Shown one piece after another: positions 1 to 24,973 of a stretch of 64,000 bases of DNA (the stretch's first letter is position 1; every line of letters begins with the position of its first letter). This stretch comes from Brachyhypopomus gauderio (Eukaryota; Chordata; Actinopteri; Gymnotiformes; Hypopomidae). The DNA lies in NCBI RefSeq assembly GCF_052324685.1, contig NW_027506898.1:338501-402500 (forward strand), written 5' to 3'. Under the pieces are notes generated by a model that worked only from the letters and a program-made list of their open reading frames with translations, searched no databases and had not been told where the DNA came from. The translations under genes and the position numbers were made by a program.

Positions 1-480
1 GCTGTAGGAAGTTATTTGAGGTCCATTCTCTGATTGATTGAAGACAATCTAATAGCCTAGACAAACTATGAACCTCACTTGGTTTAAAAGAGAAATAAAG
101 CTGAATATCATCAGCAAATAAATGATAGGAAATATTAAAACTATTTAAAATCTGCCCCAAAGGTAACATGTACAAAGAAAACAACAAAGGCCCTAAAAAT
201 GAACCCTGTGGAACCCCACAGGTTAATGGGGTTGCCTCAGACGTGTAATCTCCCATCGTAACTGAGAAACTTCTCCCAGTGAGATAAGAAATAAACCAAT
301 CAAGTGCTGTTCCAGATATGCCCACCCAGTCACGTAACCTATTTATCAGTATTTCATGATCAATGGTATCAAACGCAGAACTGAGATCCAGCAGCACCAA
401 CACAGAGCAGTCACCGACATCAGCAGACATTAAAAGATCATTTGAGACCCTCAGGAGAGCAGTCTCTGTAGAATGCCTGT
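1..480 (-). mobile_element. LINE reverse-transcriptase fragment (CR1/L2/Rex1-like)
   Basis: Read on the minus strand, this stretch encodes part of a non-LTR reverse transcriptase. It shows a '[13 protein letters not shown]' palm motif, a '[13 protein letters not shown]' motif and the catalytic 'FADDIQLY' box near positions 100-125. The order and wording fit the jockey/CR1/L2/Rex1 group of fish LINEs. The copy is cut by the left window edge and fades out near 480, so its full extent is unknown. It is presumably a dead fragment. Confidence 0.8.
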
Positions 481-719
481 AAAGAGTCGTAGCAATTGTG
501 ATTTTCTAAAACTGTAATCAGTTTATAAAAACTGTAAATAGTTTATAATAGTTTGTACAGTTTATAAAACTGTAATCAGTTTATCTATATGTACATATAG
601 ATAAGAAATATTTGGCTAATATTATACAGTAATCATAGAAACAACCATTCCTAAATTGTGCATGCATATACACAGTCACACAGGATCCGAATCTTTACAC
701 ATATATAGATATTCTTCTT

Positions 720-842
720 TATTATTTATCATATTTATCATATTGACCTACGTTGTATTTATTTCTTATGTTACTGCTGCTCTGTGTGCCCCTCAATTGC
801 CCCCCGGGGATGAATAAAGTTTTCTGAATCTGAATCTGAATC
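720..842 (+). repeat. Retrotransposon 3' end with hexamer tail
   Basis: A short AATAAAG-bearing 3' end is followed by three copies of TCTGAA/TGAATC. Such hexamer tails are typical of fish non-LTR elements; the LINE at 30138-33491 has a closely similar TTCTGA-type tail on the other strand. It lies immediately upstream of the first recognisable exon of the B30.2 gene. Confidence 0.55.
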
Positions 843-861
843 CTGTTCCCTATGCCTGCAG

Positions 862-1852
862 ACCTTCCCCTCTGTAGCATGTCCTCCTCGTACTAAGGAC
901 TGGTCCCAGACCAGCGTCAAGAGTGATGAGTGTGTGGGCACAGTGAGGAGAGCCATAGCCAATCTGGAGGAGCTCCTGCATAGCCAGCAGCGCACCCTGT
1001 GTGAGGCTGGTGAGATTGCCAGTTGGGTCTGTGGCTTTATGTGTATATATTTGTGTGTGTTTCTGCATTTACATTCAACTGTTTCCCTTACGCTTTTTTT
1101 GTAGAGTTGCGGCAGATCCAGCAATACGCAGGTGAGCATCTGAGTGTTGTTTATCTGTGTGTGAAAAAATAATTCTACTTGGGCCCTAACTTGTTTCTCC
1201 ATCTTACCATTTCTGTACATCAGTGGATGTAACCTTTGACCCCAAGACAGCTGCCCCCTGGCTCGTCCTCTCATCCGACCTCAAGCAAGCCAGTCTGGGC
1301 TACCAGCCCTCGTCTGATCTCGTCCCGCCCAGTCCCCTGCGGTTCGACTCCTGCGTGTGTGTTCTGGGTCAGCCAGGCATCTCCACCGGGAGACACTACT
1401 GGGTGGTCCAGGTTGGAGGCAAGACGGACTGGGATCTCGGCGTAGCCCAAGAGTCCATTAACAGGAAGGGTGCCATAACTGTTCGGCCTGATCAAGGGTT
1501 CTGGGCCGTGTGCCGTCGGAATGGGGGTCACTTGAGTGCTTGCGCTGGACCGTCTGTCTCGCTTGTCTCCTTCGCTGAAAGACCCCAGAAGGTGGGGGTG
1601 TTTGTGGACTATGAAGAGGGCCTTGTCTCCTTCTATGACGCAGAGGCCCGGTTTCACATTTATTCCTACACCGGGTGCACCTTCACCCAGACTTTATATC
1701 CATACTTCAACCCCTGTCTACACGGAGACGGAAAGAACACTGCCCCTCTGGTCATCTGTCCCATCGGGGGAGAAGTCGTGACATCTGAGGCAAACAGCAG
1801 GTTGCAGAGGTCATCTGTGTTTGGAAGCCACAGGGCTCTGAGCATGTTCTAG
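862..1852 (+). CDS. TRIM/butyrophilin-type B30.2 (PRY-SPRY) protein, 3' exons
   Basis: Three exons join in frame: 862-1009, 1105-1131 (27 nt) and 1224-1852, each with AG acceptors and GT donors. The first encodes a helical, probably coiled-coil piece (ANLEELLHSQQRTL). The second is a very short exon of the kind that precedes B30.2 exons in TRIM genes. The third encodes a full PRY-SPRY domain: PRY with 'VTFDPKTAAPWLVLSSD', then GRHYWVVQVGG, WDLGVAQESI, GFWAVCRR, KVGVFVDYEEGLVSFYD and LYPYFNPC. It ends at TAG 1852. The family normally has N-terminal RING and B-box modules, acts as E3 ubiquitin ligase or cell-surface receptor, and uses B30.2 for ligand binding. No RING or B-box is seen here; those exons lie beyond the left edge or are lost, since a retrotransposon tail abuts the first exon. 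The TRIM or butyrophilin member cannot be named. Function is inferred from the domain only. Confidence 0.82.
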
Positions 1853-1955
1853 GGTCAGTGATGAGCAGCACTTAGGAATTATCCTAATTTTATATACTTA
1901 TTTTATGAATAATTATGAAATATTATAGAATTTCATAATTCTATAATTTCCTAAT

Positions 1956-1969
1956 AATAAATTAATAAA
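1956..1969 (+). terminator. Polyadenylation signals of the B30.2 gene
   Basis: Two overlapping AATAAA hexamers (1956-1961 and 1964-1969) lie about 105 bp after the stop codon at 1852. That is a sensible distance for a short 3' UTR. Confidence 0.5.
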
Positions 1970-5643
<3,674 letters not shown>

Positions 5644-5714
5644 AAGCTACAAGCTTGGGGGTATTCAACTATAGGATCAAGCAACCAAAAAACAAACAAA
5701 AACACATACAAAAT

Positions 5715-5720
5715 AATAAA
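5715..5720 (+). terminator. Candidate cerebellin polyadenylation signal
   Basis: AATAAA lies 72 bp after the cerebellin stop codon. Further signals downstream cannot be excluded. Confidence 0.35.
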
Positions 5721-8392
5721 ATGAAAAGAGAGAATGGGAAAATGAAGTACTAAGTTATGTCATACACCAACATTTCTAAACTCAGTATAAATTTTACTAT
5801 TCAAATTGCAACTCTCAGAGTTATGATACTACAGATTGTCCATTATTTACACATCGAGTATGACAAACGTCGCCAGTCAGTTACATTAACTGTTTGTTTG
5901 AAGTACCTGATTACAAAGTCTGGGACTAGAAACTGCATTAAATGTCCAGTGTTGAATGCCTCTGCATTTCAGGAAGACAGAGGTGAGACAGAGATATAAT
6001 TGAATTTAAATGAGTTTTACTGGGACACTATAAAAGGTGAACATGTACTTGAATCGGCACGTGGGCATCCACAATAGATTCATGGGTTCTAAAGGAATTT
6101 AAAGGGTTCTAAAGAACTGATAATACTATATTCACTTTTTTTCTCTTCTATGTCTTGTGCTGGTGATTTTAGTAGCTATTTGTCATTATTACATTCATAA
6201 TTCATAATTTGCATGGCATCGTCAAACGGTGTCATCTGGGACAAAACCTGTGACATAATCCAATGTCTGATGTGGCCCTTTTATCAAGATCAAAGTGCAA
6301 ATGGACACAGGTGGATACATGGCCATGGACTCGTTTCTATTTATTACTGCCCACGCCATCTGTTCATCTGGCAAACCAGCTCCATACAGAGCCAAACAGA
6401 TTACTGTGATCACATTGCCAATGTGAATCTTGGCTATAGTCATTCACGCTAAAGGTATATGTGTTTTGGCATAGGTTTCTTGTGCTGTGCCCTGTGTAGA
6501 CAGTAGGGGGTAATTAAACATGACCACACACTGCAGTGTATAAGGGACGTAGTATACCGAGGTGTGTACCATCCTCCAGAACCCTGGAACGTCCTCTTGG
6601 AGCATCCTGTGCTTTAATTAAACTGCTCTCCTGAACATTTTCATTTTGCACAGTGTCCTCAGTTCGGCGTGCTTTTGCTTCCAGCTGTTACTTCCTGCAA
6701 TCAGGAACACACCTCCCTACAGCCCCCACGTTTGTTGAGGACATTGGGACACCGGCCCCCGTGCAGGCTGGCTACTGATCGTGCGCTTGCATGTCCACGA
6801 AATTCCGGTGGCAGATGGGGGGATGGCGGACAGCGGATGGGGAATGACGGGATCCTGCTGGCGAAGCCACGTGTGCTGTCACTGATCGTTAGCATCAAGA
6901 GGTCTACATAGCTACAGGAGGCTGGCACAGAACACGATTTGCTTGCACTTTCGAAACATTCACGTTATCTGGATCTGGGGGTCCAGCCCAAAGACACTTA
7001 GAGGCAGATGCTTACAAAAGTATCTTTTAATCAACATTGTTTGTTTCTTTGTACAAAAGCAGCATCAGATTTCAGTTATTCAATACCCGAGTTGTTCAAA
7101 AACCAAGCAGGTTTGTACTCTGGAAAAAAGTCTATATGCCATAAAAGTGAAATTAGAAAAGAGGAAGTAGCAATTAGTGATATTATCTGAGACAACATAA
7201 AAATATAGCCACAAGCGGTGATTGCGAGTTCACACACAGGCATTTTGGCCTCAATAACAAGAGATCCAAAACGTCCTTTAGAGACCTACAAAAGAAGTGA
7301 AGCTATTTCAGTGGAAAAACTTGTATTAGCAAAATATCGTAGAACTAAATCACATGCTGAGATTAGCTTTCTGTGTATGTTTGTGTGGTGTTTCATTCAA
7401 ACAATACTTTTCAGTCAGTTCCAGTATTTGGCCAAAGTACTACCATACTGATATTACAGTGATGAAATAAGACATTTTAGTGAATTAAAAGGTTAATTTC
7501 TGGTCAGGCAGTGTACATTTTGTTATAAGATGTAATTGCAAACCTATTTGTCTCATAGATCTGAATCATACAATATATAGTGCTTGTCTGTCCACATAAC
7601 TGAATTGCAGAGTGGGTTTTGATGATTTAGAGGTTTTTGTGTACTGTAGCTCCTCCGACAGGTCGATTTGGACCAAACTTGGCATATCTCACATGAATTT
7701 CAATCTATAAAATGTAAAATCCAACATTGTTTGGATATTTATTTGCCTGCAGAGGTTAAAGATTGTGGCTTTTCAAATTCCTATGAAAAGAGCTATTTTT
7801 ATTAAACTGATGCTGGTGACAAAACTATGCATTTTAATAGCACTTGTAATTACAAAGTTGTCATGTGTACTGCAAAGGAATCCAGTTTTATGTTCATAAG
7901 TGAAAATATGAAGTTATGCATGATTTTCACAAATAGCACCACCTAGTGGCCAAAAAGATTTTAAACTGTTCGGAGTCCTGATATATGCATAGTGGTCAGG
8001 TTTCATGTTGGTTGGCCAATGGTAAGCCTGTGAAATGGTCAAAGCCAATTAATTGGCTCATGATGGCCATGGCTTTTGAGTGAAGATGTCATCACTAAGT
8101 ATCCTGATACCACTTGACTCCATGATGCTGCATATAGTTTTTTTTTTTGCTTCTATGACTTACGGTGTGGAAGATAGGGGCCAAAGTGTAAAATGCATCA
8201 CTATAGCGTCATCCGAAGGCCAATGTGGGTCACTGCACATTTTGGCAAAGTTGGGTGGTACTAGGCATTACGGTGTGGCCTGCACAATGCCTTTTATATC
8301 CAAAAATGAGAAAAGGGAACCATTCTAATTACAATAACATTCCCACACTATGTGTGTGAGCCCTAATAAAAATAACAAAAAAAGAAACAACC
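5721..8392. other. Intergenic DNA between cerebellin and ripk3
   Basis: No exon could be supported. A GC-richer patch at 6660-6910 stands out from AT-rich surroundings and has short ORFs on both strands, but I recognise none. The convergent 3' ends of cerebellin (+) and ripk3 (-) both face this interval. Confidence 0.45.
7640..8290. repeat. Probable interspersed repeat, class unknown
   Basis: Phrases such as 'ttggaccaaacttggcatat', 'agcaccacctagtggcc' and 'caggtttcatgttggttggc' resemble a repeat dispersed in fish genomes. No terminal repeats or coding capacity were found, and the borders are approximate. Confidence 0.3.
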
Positions 8393-11300
8393 TTAAAGAG
8401 GTTGTTGTGGTTTGATCTGGTCAGGGTTCTGTTCACGTCTGAGAGGTTGATCAGACTTGGGGACATAGACACTAGAGGGCGCTGTTGGATGTCTATGGCG
8501 ACGTCGCTCAATAGGGCCGTTTATGTTCATGTAGTTGTTGTTTCCAATCTGTATGCCTGTGACGTGGGATAAGACGATGCTTGTATTGCCTAGCAGGAAG
8601 AAGAAGAGAGAGGAAGTGTGCAAATTTCCTAGTTACTAGTTTCAGTTCCTGTCAAGATAGAATACATTTACATTTATGGCATTTAGCAGACACTCTTATC
8701 CAGAGCAAAAAAGACCTTTGCATCTGTCTTTTGATCAGAATAAAAAGACAATTATTTGCTGAAATCTCAATAACCTCACACAGAGTGGGAGGGACCATTA
8801 CTTACTTGGTGTAGAGAACTGACGCTAGAAGGGGACCAAAACAAAACTGAGTTGAACATCAAGTTCCAAATTGTATTTATACACTAAGTAAAATTTAAGA
8901 AAAAAAATCATGGTGCCACGAATAAAATTATTTCCAGACCTGTGCTAAAAGCCTTGGATTGACATGTGGTTGTATGATATCTGGATTGTGACTGGTGCGC
9001 GGTCCATTGCCAGCTGGTTTGTGACTGATTCTTGATACTGGTGGAGGACGTGGATGAGCAAATAAAACTGATGGGTAATGATGAGTAACACAAACACTAT
9101 GTAATGAACAATCTCAATAATATAGAGTCTCATTTATAATACACGATACTAAGATCAGTGGACTGGCTAATATTACCTGTTCCCTTGGATGGAGAGACTG
9201 CAATGTCACCTTTTTCCTAAAAAAGTGAGCACACCTTTTTTATTAAGCTCATCCAATTATAGCAAAGATGGTGTTTACAGATATTGCCTTCTTAGCATCC
9301 CCCTCAACATTAGCAGCTCAAAAGATTACTTTCAAGTAATCAAGTAACCTGTTCAAGTTGTCAAGTGAATTTATATAGCAATTTGTGACACAACACATGC
9401 CACATAGCAGCCTATTGAGCAAGCCAGTTGTTTAGAATACCTGTGTGGGAGTGAATCCAGTCCTCACAGAATGTTGAGACTTTTCTTTTAATGCCATGGC
9501 TAAGAAACAGACAACAATACATTATTAGATCTCAATGACTGGCCAAGTATTCATTTAAATGGACAGATGAAGATGGCAAACTTTCTGTTCTGAAATATCC
9601 TGTTTATATTGGCTTCCCCTGGCAGGCCATCAAGCAAAAAGGAAAAACGGGCAATCAGATGTGCGTCACATATACATGATGTTATTTAATTGAAAGGCTA
9701 AAGTAAATGTGAAATTAGGGATGCATGTAAGAAATCTTAGGATTACCAGATAAACGTAGGTCTCACTAAACTAAATGTGACTACAATGCAGAGCTACATG
9801 ACTGAACACTGCATGACTGAACTCTGCATGCACTACATCATACCTGGAAGCTGCTCTGCTTGGGTTATTGAACTGATTTTGATTATTAACTCTGGTGTTA
9901 TTTTCAAATTGCAAGCAAATAAAAATAGGAAAATAGGAATTCAATTAATTAATTAAATGTTTAGCACAAACAGTCAAGACAGGTCATGGGAAGCATACAA
10001 TGGAAAGTACCTTTGCTTGTTTTAGGGGTGGTCCTAAGTGATTTAAATCTGGAACTGATTTTGTCACTACTGTCCTACAGAGAAGTGAAAGAGTGCTGTG
10101 TGTTAAAAAGTGAATCAAGTATTATCTACTGAATACCATTCACACCATGTAAAATACAAATCATACATGTCAATTCAATAAAGAATGAACAGTAAGAAAA
10201 GTTTGTTGCAACAGTAAATCTATGAGAACAATAACTTATTAATTTTATTTAAAATCATAAATGAAGAAGTTACTTAATTTCAGGTTGAATTACCATATTG
10301 TTCAACAACTCTAAAGTGCCTTAAACAGACAGAGGACTACCGTGAAACAAAGAATATTTGTTGTTTTTTTACCACAATTTGTAGCGTGTCACTGACAGCA
10401 GCATGCACTTTATGTTTGTGGACATCATACACCATCTCAGTGACGTTAACACACTCTGACACGAACACAGAAAAACAGAGACAAAATAAGTGTCATCTAC
10501 AGAATTAAGACGTAATTATGCGTATGCTTAATTAGATATAACAATCTATGAATTAAAGTCAGAAACCAAGCCCATGAGTGTATTACATATATAATAAACA
10601 GTGGATAATCTAGTGTGCATCATGTAGTTTGCATAATATAGTTATACAGATCTGCAATCTACAATTTTAGAACTAAGAAAGTAAACTGCCAATACAGCCA
10701 ACTTTTAAGACATGAGACTGTCCAGACCAAAGATAACCCTACCACTAGAAAAGATTTTAAACATAAATAGTAAGTAATGTAAACGTGTCATTAATGGCCA
10801 GTTGAGGGATAATTTGACTTCAGAATAAACTTGACCACACTTACACATCTAACATTTATTTTTCATCAGCCGTGTCCTGCTAGATCAGATGCCCACTTAC
10901 TTATGAAGGTGGGCCTCTTGCTGGGGTCAGAATCCCAGCAGCATTTCATTAGATCAGTGAGGACACTGAGGCCATGTTCCTGGCTGATGTCCACTGATCC
11001 CAGATCAGGCCTGTCACCTTCTGAGACACGATACCGCACCAGACTGGTCAACGAAGCTGAGGAAGAGAGGAGATGTATGAGACAGTGAGACAGAATGAGG
11101 CAGGGTTGACATAAGAGGAAAAGCTGTCACCTATATTAAAGTGTGTGTGTGTGTGTGTGTGTGTGACTGACTCCCACTTAAAAAGTGTTGTGGATACTCA
11201 CTTGGGTAAGGCTCCTTTCCAGTCATAACTGACCACAACAGTATACCATAGCTAAAAGAAAAGAGAAGTTTCGATAAATATTCATACTATCAACTCAAGC

Positions 11301-12399
11301 AAAACCACAGATGTTTCCATTAACATCAATTTCTCTCTTTGTAGCTCACCTGTAAACATCAGAGGAAAACGTGGCAGCGTAAGATGGTTGAAAAGCTTCT
11401 GGAGGCATGTAGCTAATGGTTCCACCTACTTCCTCATTTTGCCCGGTGTCCACATTTGAATGGCTTCGGACCAGTTTGGCCAGACCAAAATCAGTGAGCT
11501 ACAGATAGAGATAGAAACACTGTTCACAGATGATAACATGCGTTAAGTTCGCTGACCACTGCAATACCACTGATAAAGATTTTCCAATTAATTGTATAAA
11601 CCAGTTGTCCGAAGAACCATTATTTCTGAGGCCTAGTTGTGGTCAGAAGCCTGAGCCTCACTTTGGCATTGAGGGAGTCGTCTAGCAGCACATTGCTGGG
11701 CTTCAGGTCCAAATGCAGCATGGGCGGGGACAGCTGGTGAAGGAAGTTCATGCCCAGGGCAATCTGGTGCATGATGCGGTAGGCGAGGGCCCAGGGAGGT
11801 GGTTGTTCAAGAGCTTGTTGGAGGTCCGCCACAGACCCTCTCTCCATGTACTCCATGACTAAACCCAACTGGTTGGGACGTGGCTGTCCAGCAGGGCAAC
11901 CTACATACACTCCAAAGATTCTCAGCACATTGGGGTTCCCACCATGGCGCATCAAATCTGCTTCGTGGAGTAGAGAGGAATCAGATCTATTAACCAAGGA
12001 AAAGTGTTCCAGAGAAGAAATGAGATCAGGATGATGACAAACTACAGTACACCTTTCAGTAGCAGATTGTTTTGCCAATAGCACAGTACATTCATAATAC
12101 ATTTTGATATTACCATTGTTAGATTTACTTTTGTCAAACAATTATTTTTACATTTTTTTCATTTATTTCATGTGATATATGAGAAGGTCCACAAATCCTG
12201 AAAAGCTCATCTAAAGTCATAAGCATGAGGCACATATTTACCCATCATTATAACGTAATATCTTTATAGCGACCTTCAACCGCCATTTTGTATGTTTTGC
12301 CACATAAATGTCTCCAAATCCACCACCGTCAATAAACTGCCAGGACTCCAGACTTTCATCATTAATCGAAGCAGGCACAGAGCAGCTGGACAATTCCAT
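8393..12399 (-). CDS. ripk3: Receptor-interacting serine/threonine kinase 3 (RIPK3)
   Basis: Twelve coding exons join in frame on the minus strand: 12399-12242, 11986-11662, 11498-11350, 11251-11202, 11056-10901, 10455-10373, 10074-10011, 9499-9441, 9216-9177, 9067-8940, 8824-8806 and 8589-8393. They give 475 residues. Residues 1 to about 300 are a kinase domain: glycine loop GGGFGD (25-30), VAIK lysine 46, catalytic HLDLKPSN with Asp146, DFG 164-166, and a C-lobe ending around CCWDSDPSKRPTF. A proline/serine-rich linker leads to the RHIM motif VTGIQIGNNNYMNI near residues 420-434. The known protein assembles RHIM amyloid with RIPK1, TRIF or ZBP1 and phosphorylates MLKL to drive necroptosis in the cytosol. 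All catalytic residues are present, so an active kinase is expected. The start ATG is the first in the exon after a TTTTACACAG acceptor. Phases agree at every junction, including the 19-nt exon. The linker exons are the least certain. Confidence 0.95.
8661..8708 (-). mobile_element. SINE 3'-tail fragment in the last ripk3 intron
   Basis: The words 'tttatggcatttagcagac' and 'cttatccagagc' are the reverse complement of the 3' tail of the tRNA-derived SINE at 48665-48848. Only the tail region remains. It lies between the 19-nt exon and the RHIM exon. Confidence 0.65.
11142..11165 (+). repeat. (GT)n microsatellite in a ripk3 intron
   Basis: About twelve GT units lie between ripk3 exons 4 and 5. 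Confidence 0.8.
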
Positions 12400-12444
12400 T
12401 CTTCACTGTGTAAAAGGGAAAGTCGTTATGATTCAAATTCATTA

Positions 12445-12554
12445 CTAGAAAGGGCGACTCCAGCAATTATATTAACGTCTTAATAAAATTCGTTTCAGTT
12501 TAAAAAATTTACTCGTAGACACACACAGCCTAAATGGTTGAACGGTTACTTACC
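12445..12554 (-). other. Possible non-coding first exon of ripk3
   Basis: On the minus strand a strong donor (GTGTGGG followed by GTAAGTAAC) ends at 12554, upstream of the acceptor that opens the ATG exon near 12416. A 5' UTR exon lying upstream of this donor is inferred; the interval given marks the donor and the adjoining intron sequence. The transcription start cannot be placed. Confidence 0.35.
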
Positions 12555-12727
12555 CCACACATAATCCGTGTGTAAAGAATGATCCCTCAACCGATGTTCG
12601 AACACAAACTTAAAACAAAAACTTAAAATAACCCCATTGCGGACTGCATCGTGAAATACGTATTATGGTTTTGGCGTTTCTATGCACAAAAGGCGATGAA
12701 CAGACAGCAGCTCTTGAAACGTATTTG

Positions 12728-12737
12728 TTTCACTTCC
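12728..12737 (-). promoter_or_regulatory. Candidate ETS-IRF composite element upstream of ripk3
   Basis: On the minus strand the word is GGAAGTGAAA. It matches the known ETS/IRF composite consensus GGAANNGAAA and lies about 175 bp upstream of the putative first-exon donor. Such sites drive myeloid or interferon-linked expression. Binding is only inferred from the word. Confidence 0.35.
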
Positions 12738-13105
12738 TCATATGATGAAAAAAGTGTAGAATATGACGTAGGCTACGTCGACAATATATATGCTCACCAT
12801 CCTCTATAAACGGATAACTTTAAGGCTCATATCAAAAGAGTAAAAATAAAAAAAAAACAGTCCTGTAGCTTATTCTTATTACATTTTAAAACCTAAAGAC
12901 TTATTTTTAGTTATGCAATGTTTAACATTGTCGCATATTTACATTATGATATGCTAAATTAAGATCCATTTTGATGTTATTAATTATGATCAATCATAAT
13001 CTAATCTTTATTTATTTTACTTTAATGCGCCATGTTTAAACCGCACTTGATTTCATTGGTACCAACCATCTATATTACCCAAACGGAAATACCGCATTTA
13101 ATTTT

Positions 13106-13113
13106 TGACGTCA
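13106..13113. promoter_or_regulatory. CRE-like palindrome TGACGTCA
   Basis: A perfect 8-bp CREB/ATF consensus lies in the ripk3-khnyn intergenic region, 2 bp from the kappa-B-like word. Function is inferred from sequence only. Confidence 0.4.
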
Positions 13114-13115
13114 GT

Positions 13116-13125
13116 GGAATTTCCC
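13116..13125. promoter_or_regulatory. Kappa-B-like site GGAATTTCCC
   Basis: The ten bases fit the NF-kB consensus GGRNNYYCC and sit beside a CRE between two immune-related genes. One such site by chance is not rare, so confidence is modest. Confidence 0.4.
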
Positions 13126-13960
13126 GTATTATGTCACTAACATCTGCTACAACTTTGGCTTAGGTTTTAGGATTCCATAAAATGCATCACCCCAAAACGA
13201 TTTCTTTCATACAACGCAGGGTGTTATAATTATTCTGGATTAGTTTATTTATTTGTCATGAATAATATTTACTATTTCTTGGTCAAGTTTTAGAGCCTTA
13301 GAGTAGATTAATTCAAAATCTACGAAGAACTTCGAAGGCGGCTTTTCTTCACACTTTGGGTGTTGCATTATATGCGTTTATTACGGTAGAGAACACGCCC
13401 ACTGCGAGTTTCCCTAAGTTTCATTTTATCAACAATAATAATACATGACCATCGTGAGGACGATGTGTTTTTATAACTAAGACAACCAAGAAGCTGCGCA
13501 AACTATTTAGAATCACATTAGTACGAATCTATAACATATACATTTTACAAGTACAGTCGAACTGCGAATTAGAGAGCGCTGAACTTTAGACCAAAATATC
13601 CCTATAACTGCGGAAGACAGGAACGGGATATGCAATCGAAACTTCACTTGTAAGGTAAAAAGTGTGGTTTAAAATGCTGAGGTAATCAAATTAATATTTC
13701 TAAAGCTTCATAATTTCGAACAAAAAAAATCGAGAGCAGTTTTTATTGCTCTGCTAGTCTCAAACAATGGCGAATTTATGTGTTTATCTCTTGCTAACTA
13801 AACAACTTATCCGTTTCAGTTTTACGTCGTCATTTTGGATCCATTCTCAATATATTTTTGAGGATATTGTAAAGCAAGCTTACGTTAGACTGATACATGT
13901 GTTTTCCTCTTCTTATGTTTTCTCACAGTAACAGTTGACCATCGTCAATGATATTCAGTC

Positions 13961-23956
<9,996 letters not shown>

Positions 23957-24973
23957 GTGTAGAGTCATTAGAGAGTGGACAAGCACACTCAAGGTATTTT
24001 GAAACTATGTAATGAGATAATAAGAATAAAAAATCAAGACAGGAAGTTCAGAAAGTTTTCATTCAAAATTAGGTTTCTGACGGCTGATATGTCAGGACAC
24101 CTCCTGAACCTGAACCTCCCCTTCACCCACACACATATTATGGAGGTTGATAATTCTCCACAAGGGGGCACTAACAGAGGTGTAACAGAGGTGCTTTGAA
24201 TCAATGACACTGTCTCCACGCTAAAGAATTTGCTATTTATTTTATTGCATACTGATGCAAACTGAGCAATGTTCCATGCTTTTCTGCTGCAAATGTTTCT
24301 TTCAAATTATGCTTTCAAAGTGTTGAACTGTTCAATGGAATAGCCATTTTATAATATTCATTAAAATGTTCTGATTTTGAAAAGAACAATTTACCTCTTA
24401 CAAATAACATAATTACAGTTTAATTTCATGGCTATAATAATAACACTAAGCAAAGGAGAAATATAGATTAGCAATATGATATATAAATAATCAATCAATC
24501 AATCAATCAACAACCCCTGATTGATTGATAAATAATGCTCATTATTATGACTTTTTAATTACTATATACAGCTTATTATAAAATAATGTTTAAAGGTTTG
24601 CTTGTTTTGGTGTTGTTTTGCTCCAGATAAGTAAGGGTGATGCAGAGTTGACAGAATTTAATAAAGTCTAGCACTGAATTGTAGACATAGAGTTGTAATA
24701 GTCCAAAAGTCCTAACTTGAGTGGGAAGGGCTACTTTGACATCTGTTTTGACATAAGGCATTAATTTGCAGATTGCTGTGAAATATGCAACTTTGTAGCA
24801 ATCGCCTATCCTGTGGAATTTTATTTGATTTTATTGCATACTTGTCTTCTAAGATGGTATTTGATATTCAAGTCATTATAAGAAATAAAGTCTTATTTAA
24901 CAAAGATGCACATTTTATATTGATGCTTTATTGGTGAATAAGTGGTTTAATGGGCCCATATTCTACACTAAAC
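23957..24973. other. khnyn 3' flank
   Basis: An AATAAA at 24025-24030 is a likely early poly(A) signal, and another lies near 24884. A four-fold ATCA run at 24490-24510 faces a TTGATTGATT run at 24520-24530, forming a small hairpin. Nothing else is recognised. Confidence 0.4.

Larger units (their letters stand above)
12555..13928. promoter_or_regulatory. Shared 5' region of divergent ripk3 and khnyn
   Basis: This interval separates the ripk3 start on the minus strand from the khnyn coding exon on the plus strand and is free of recognisable repeats. It contains a CCAAT-type word (CATTGG near 13055), a palindromic CRE, a kappa-B-like site and the ETS-IRF word near 12730. No TATA box is convincing. 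A plus-strand donor-like word near 13654 (TTGTAAGGTAAAAAG) could end a 5' UTR exon of khnyn. Confidence 0.45.

Noticed and set aside
6669..6911. Possible exon in the GC-richer patch after cerebellin
   Set aside because: No recognisable protein in any frame and no convincing splice pair; kept only as a compositional note.
9844..9872. Possible 29-nt extra ripk3 exon with a GTATGA donor
   Set aside because: Including it breaks the reading phase between 10074-10011 and 9499-9441, which join perfectly without it.
13409..13423. Interferon-stimulated response element between ripk3 and khnyn
   Set aside because: Two GAAAC words are present on the minus strand, but the spacing is five bases rather than the two needed for an ISRE.
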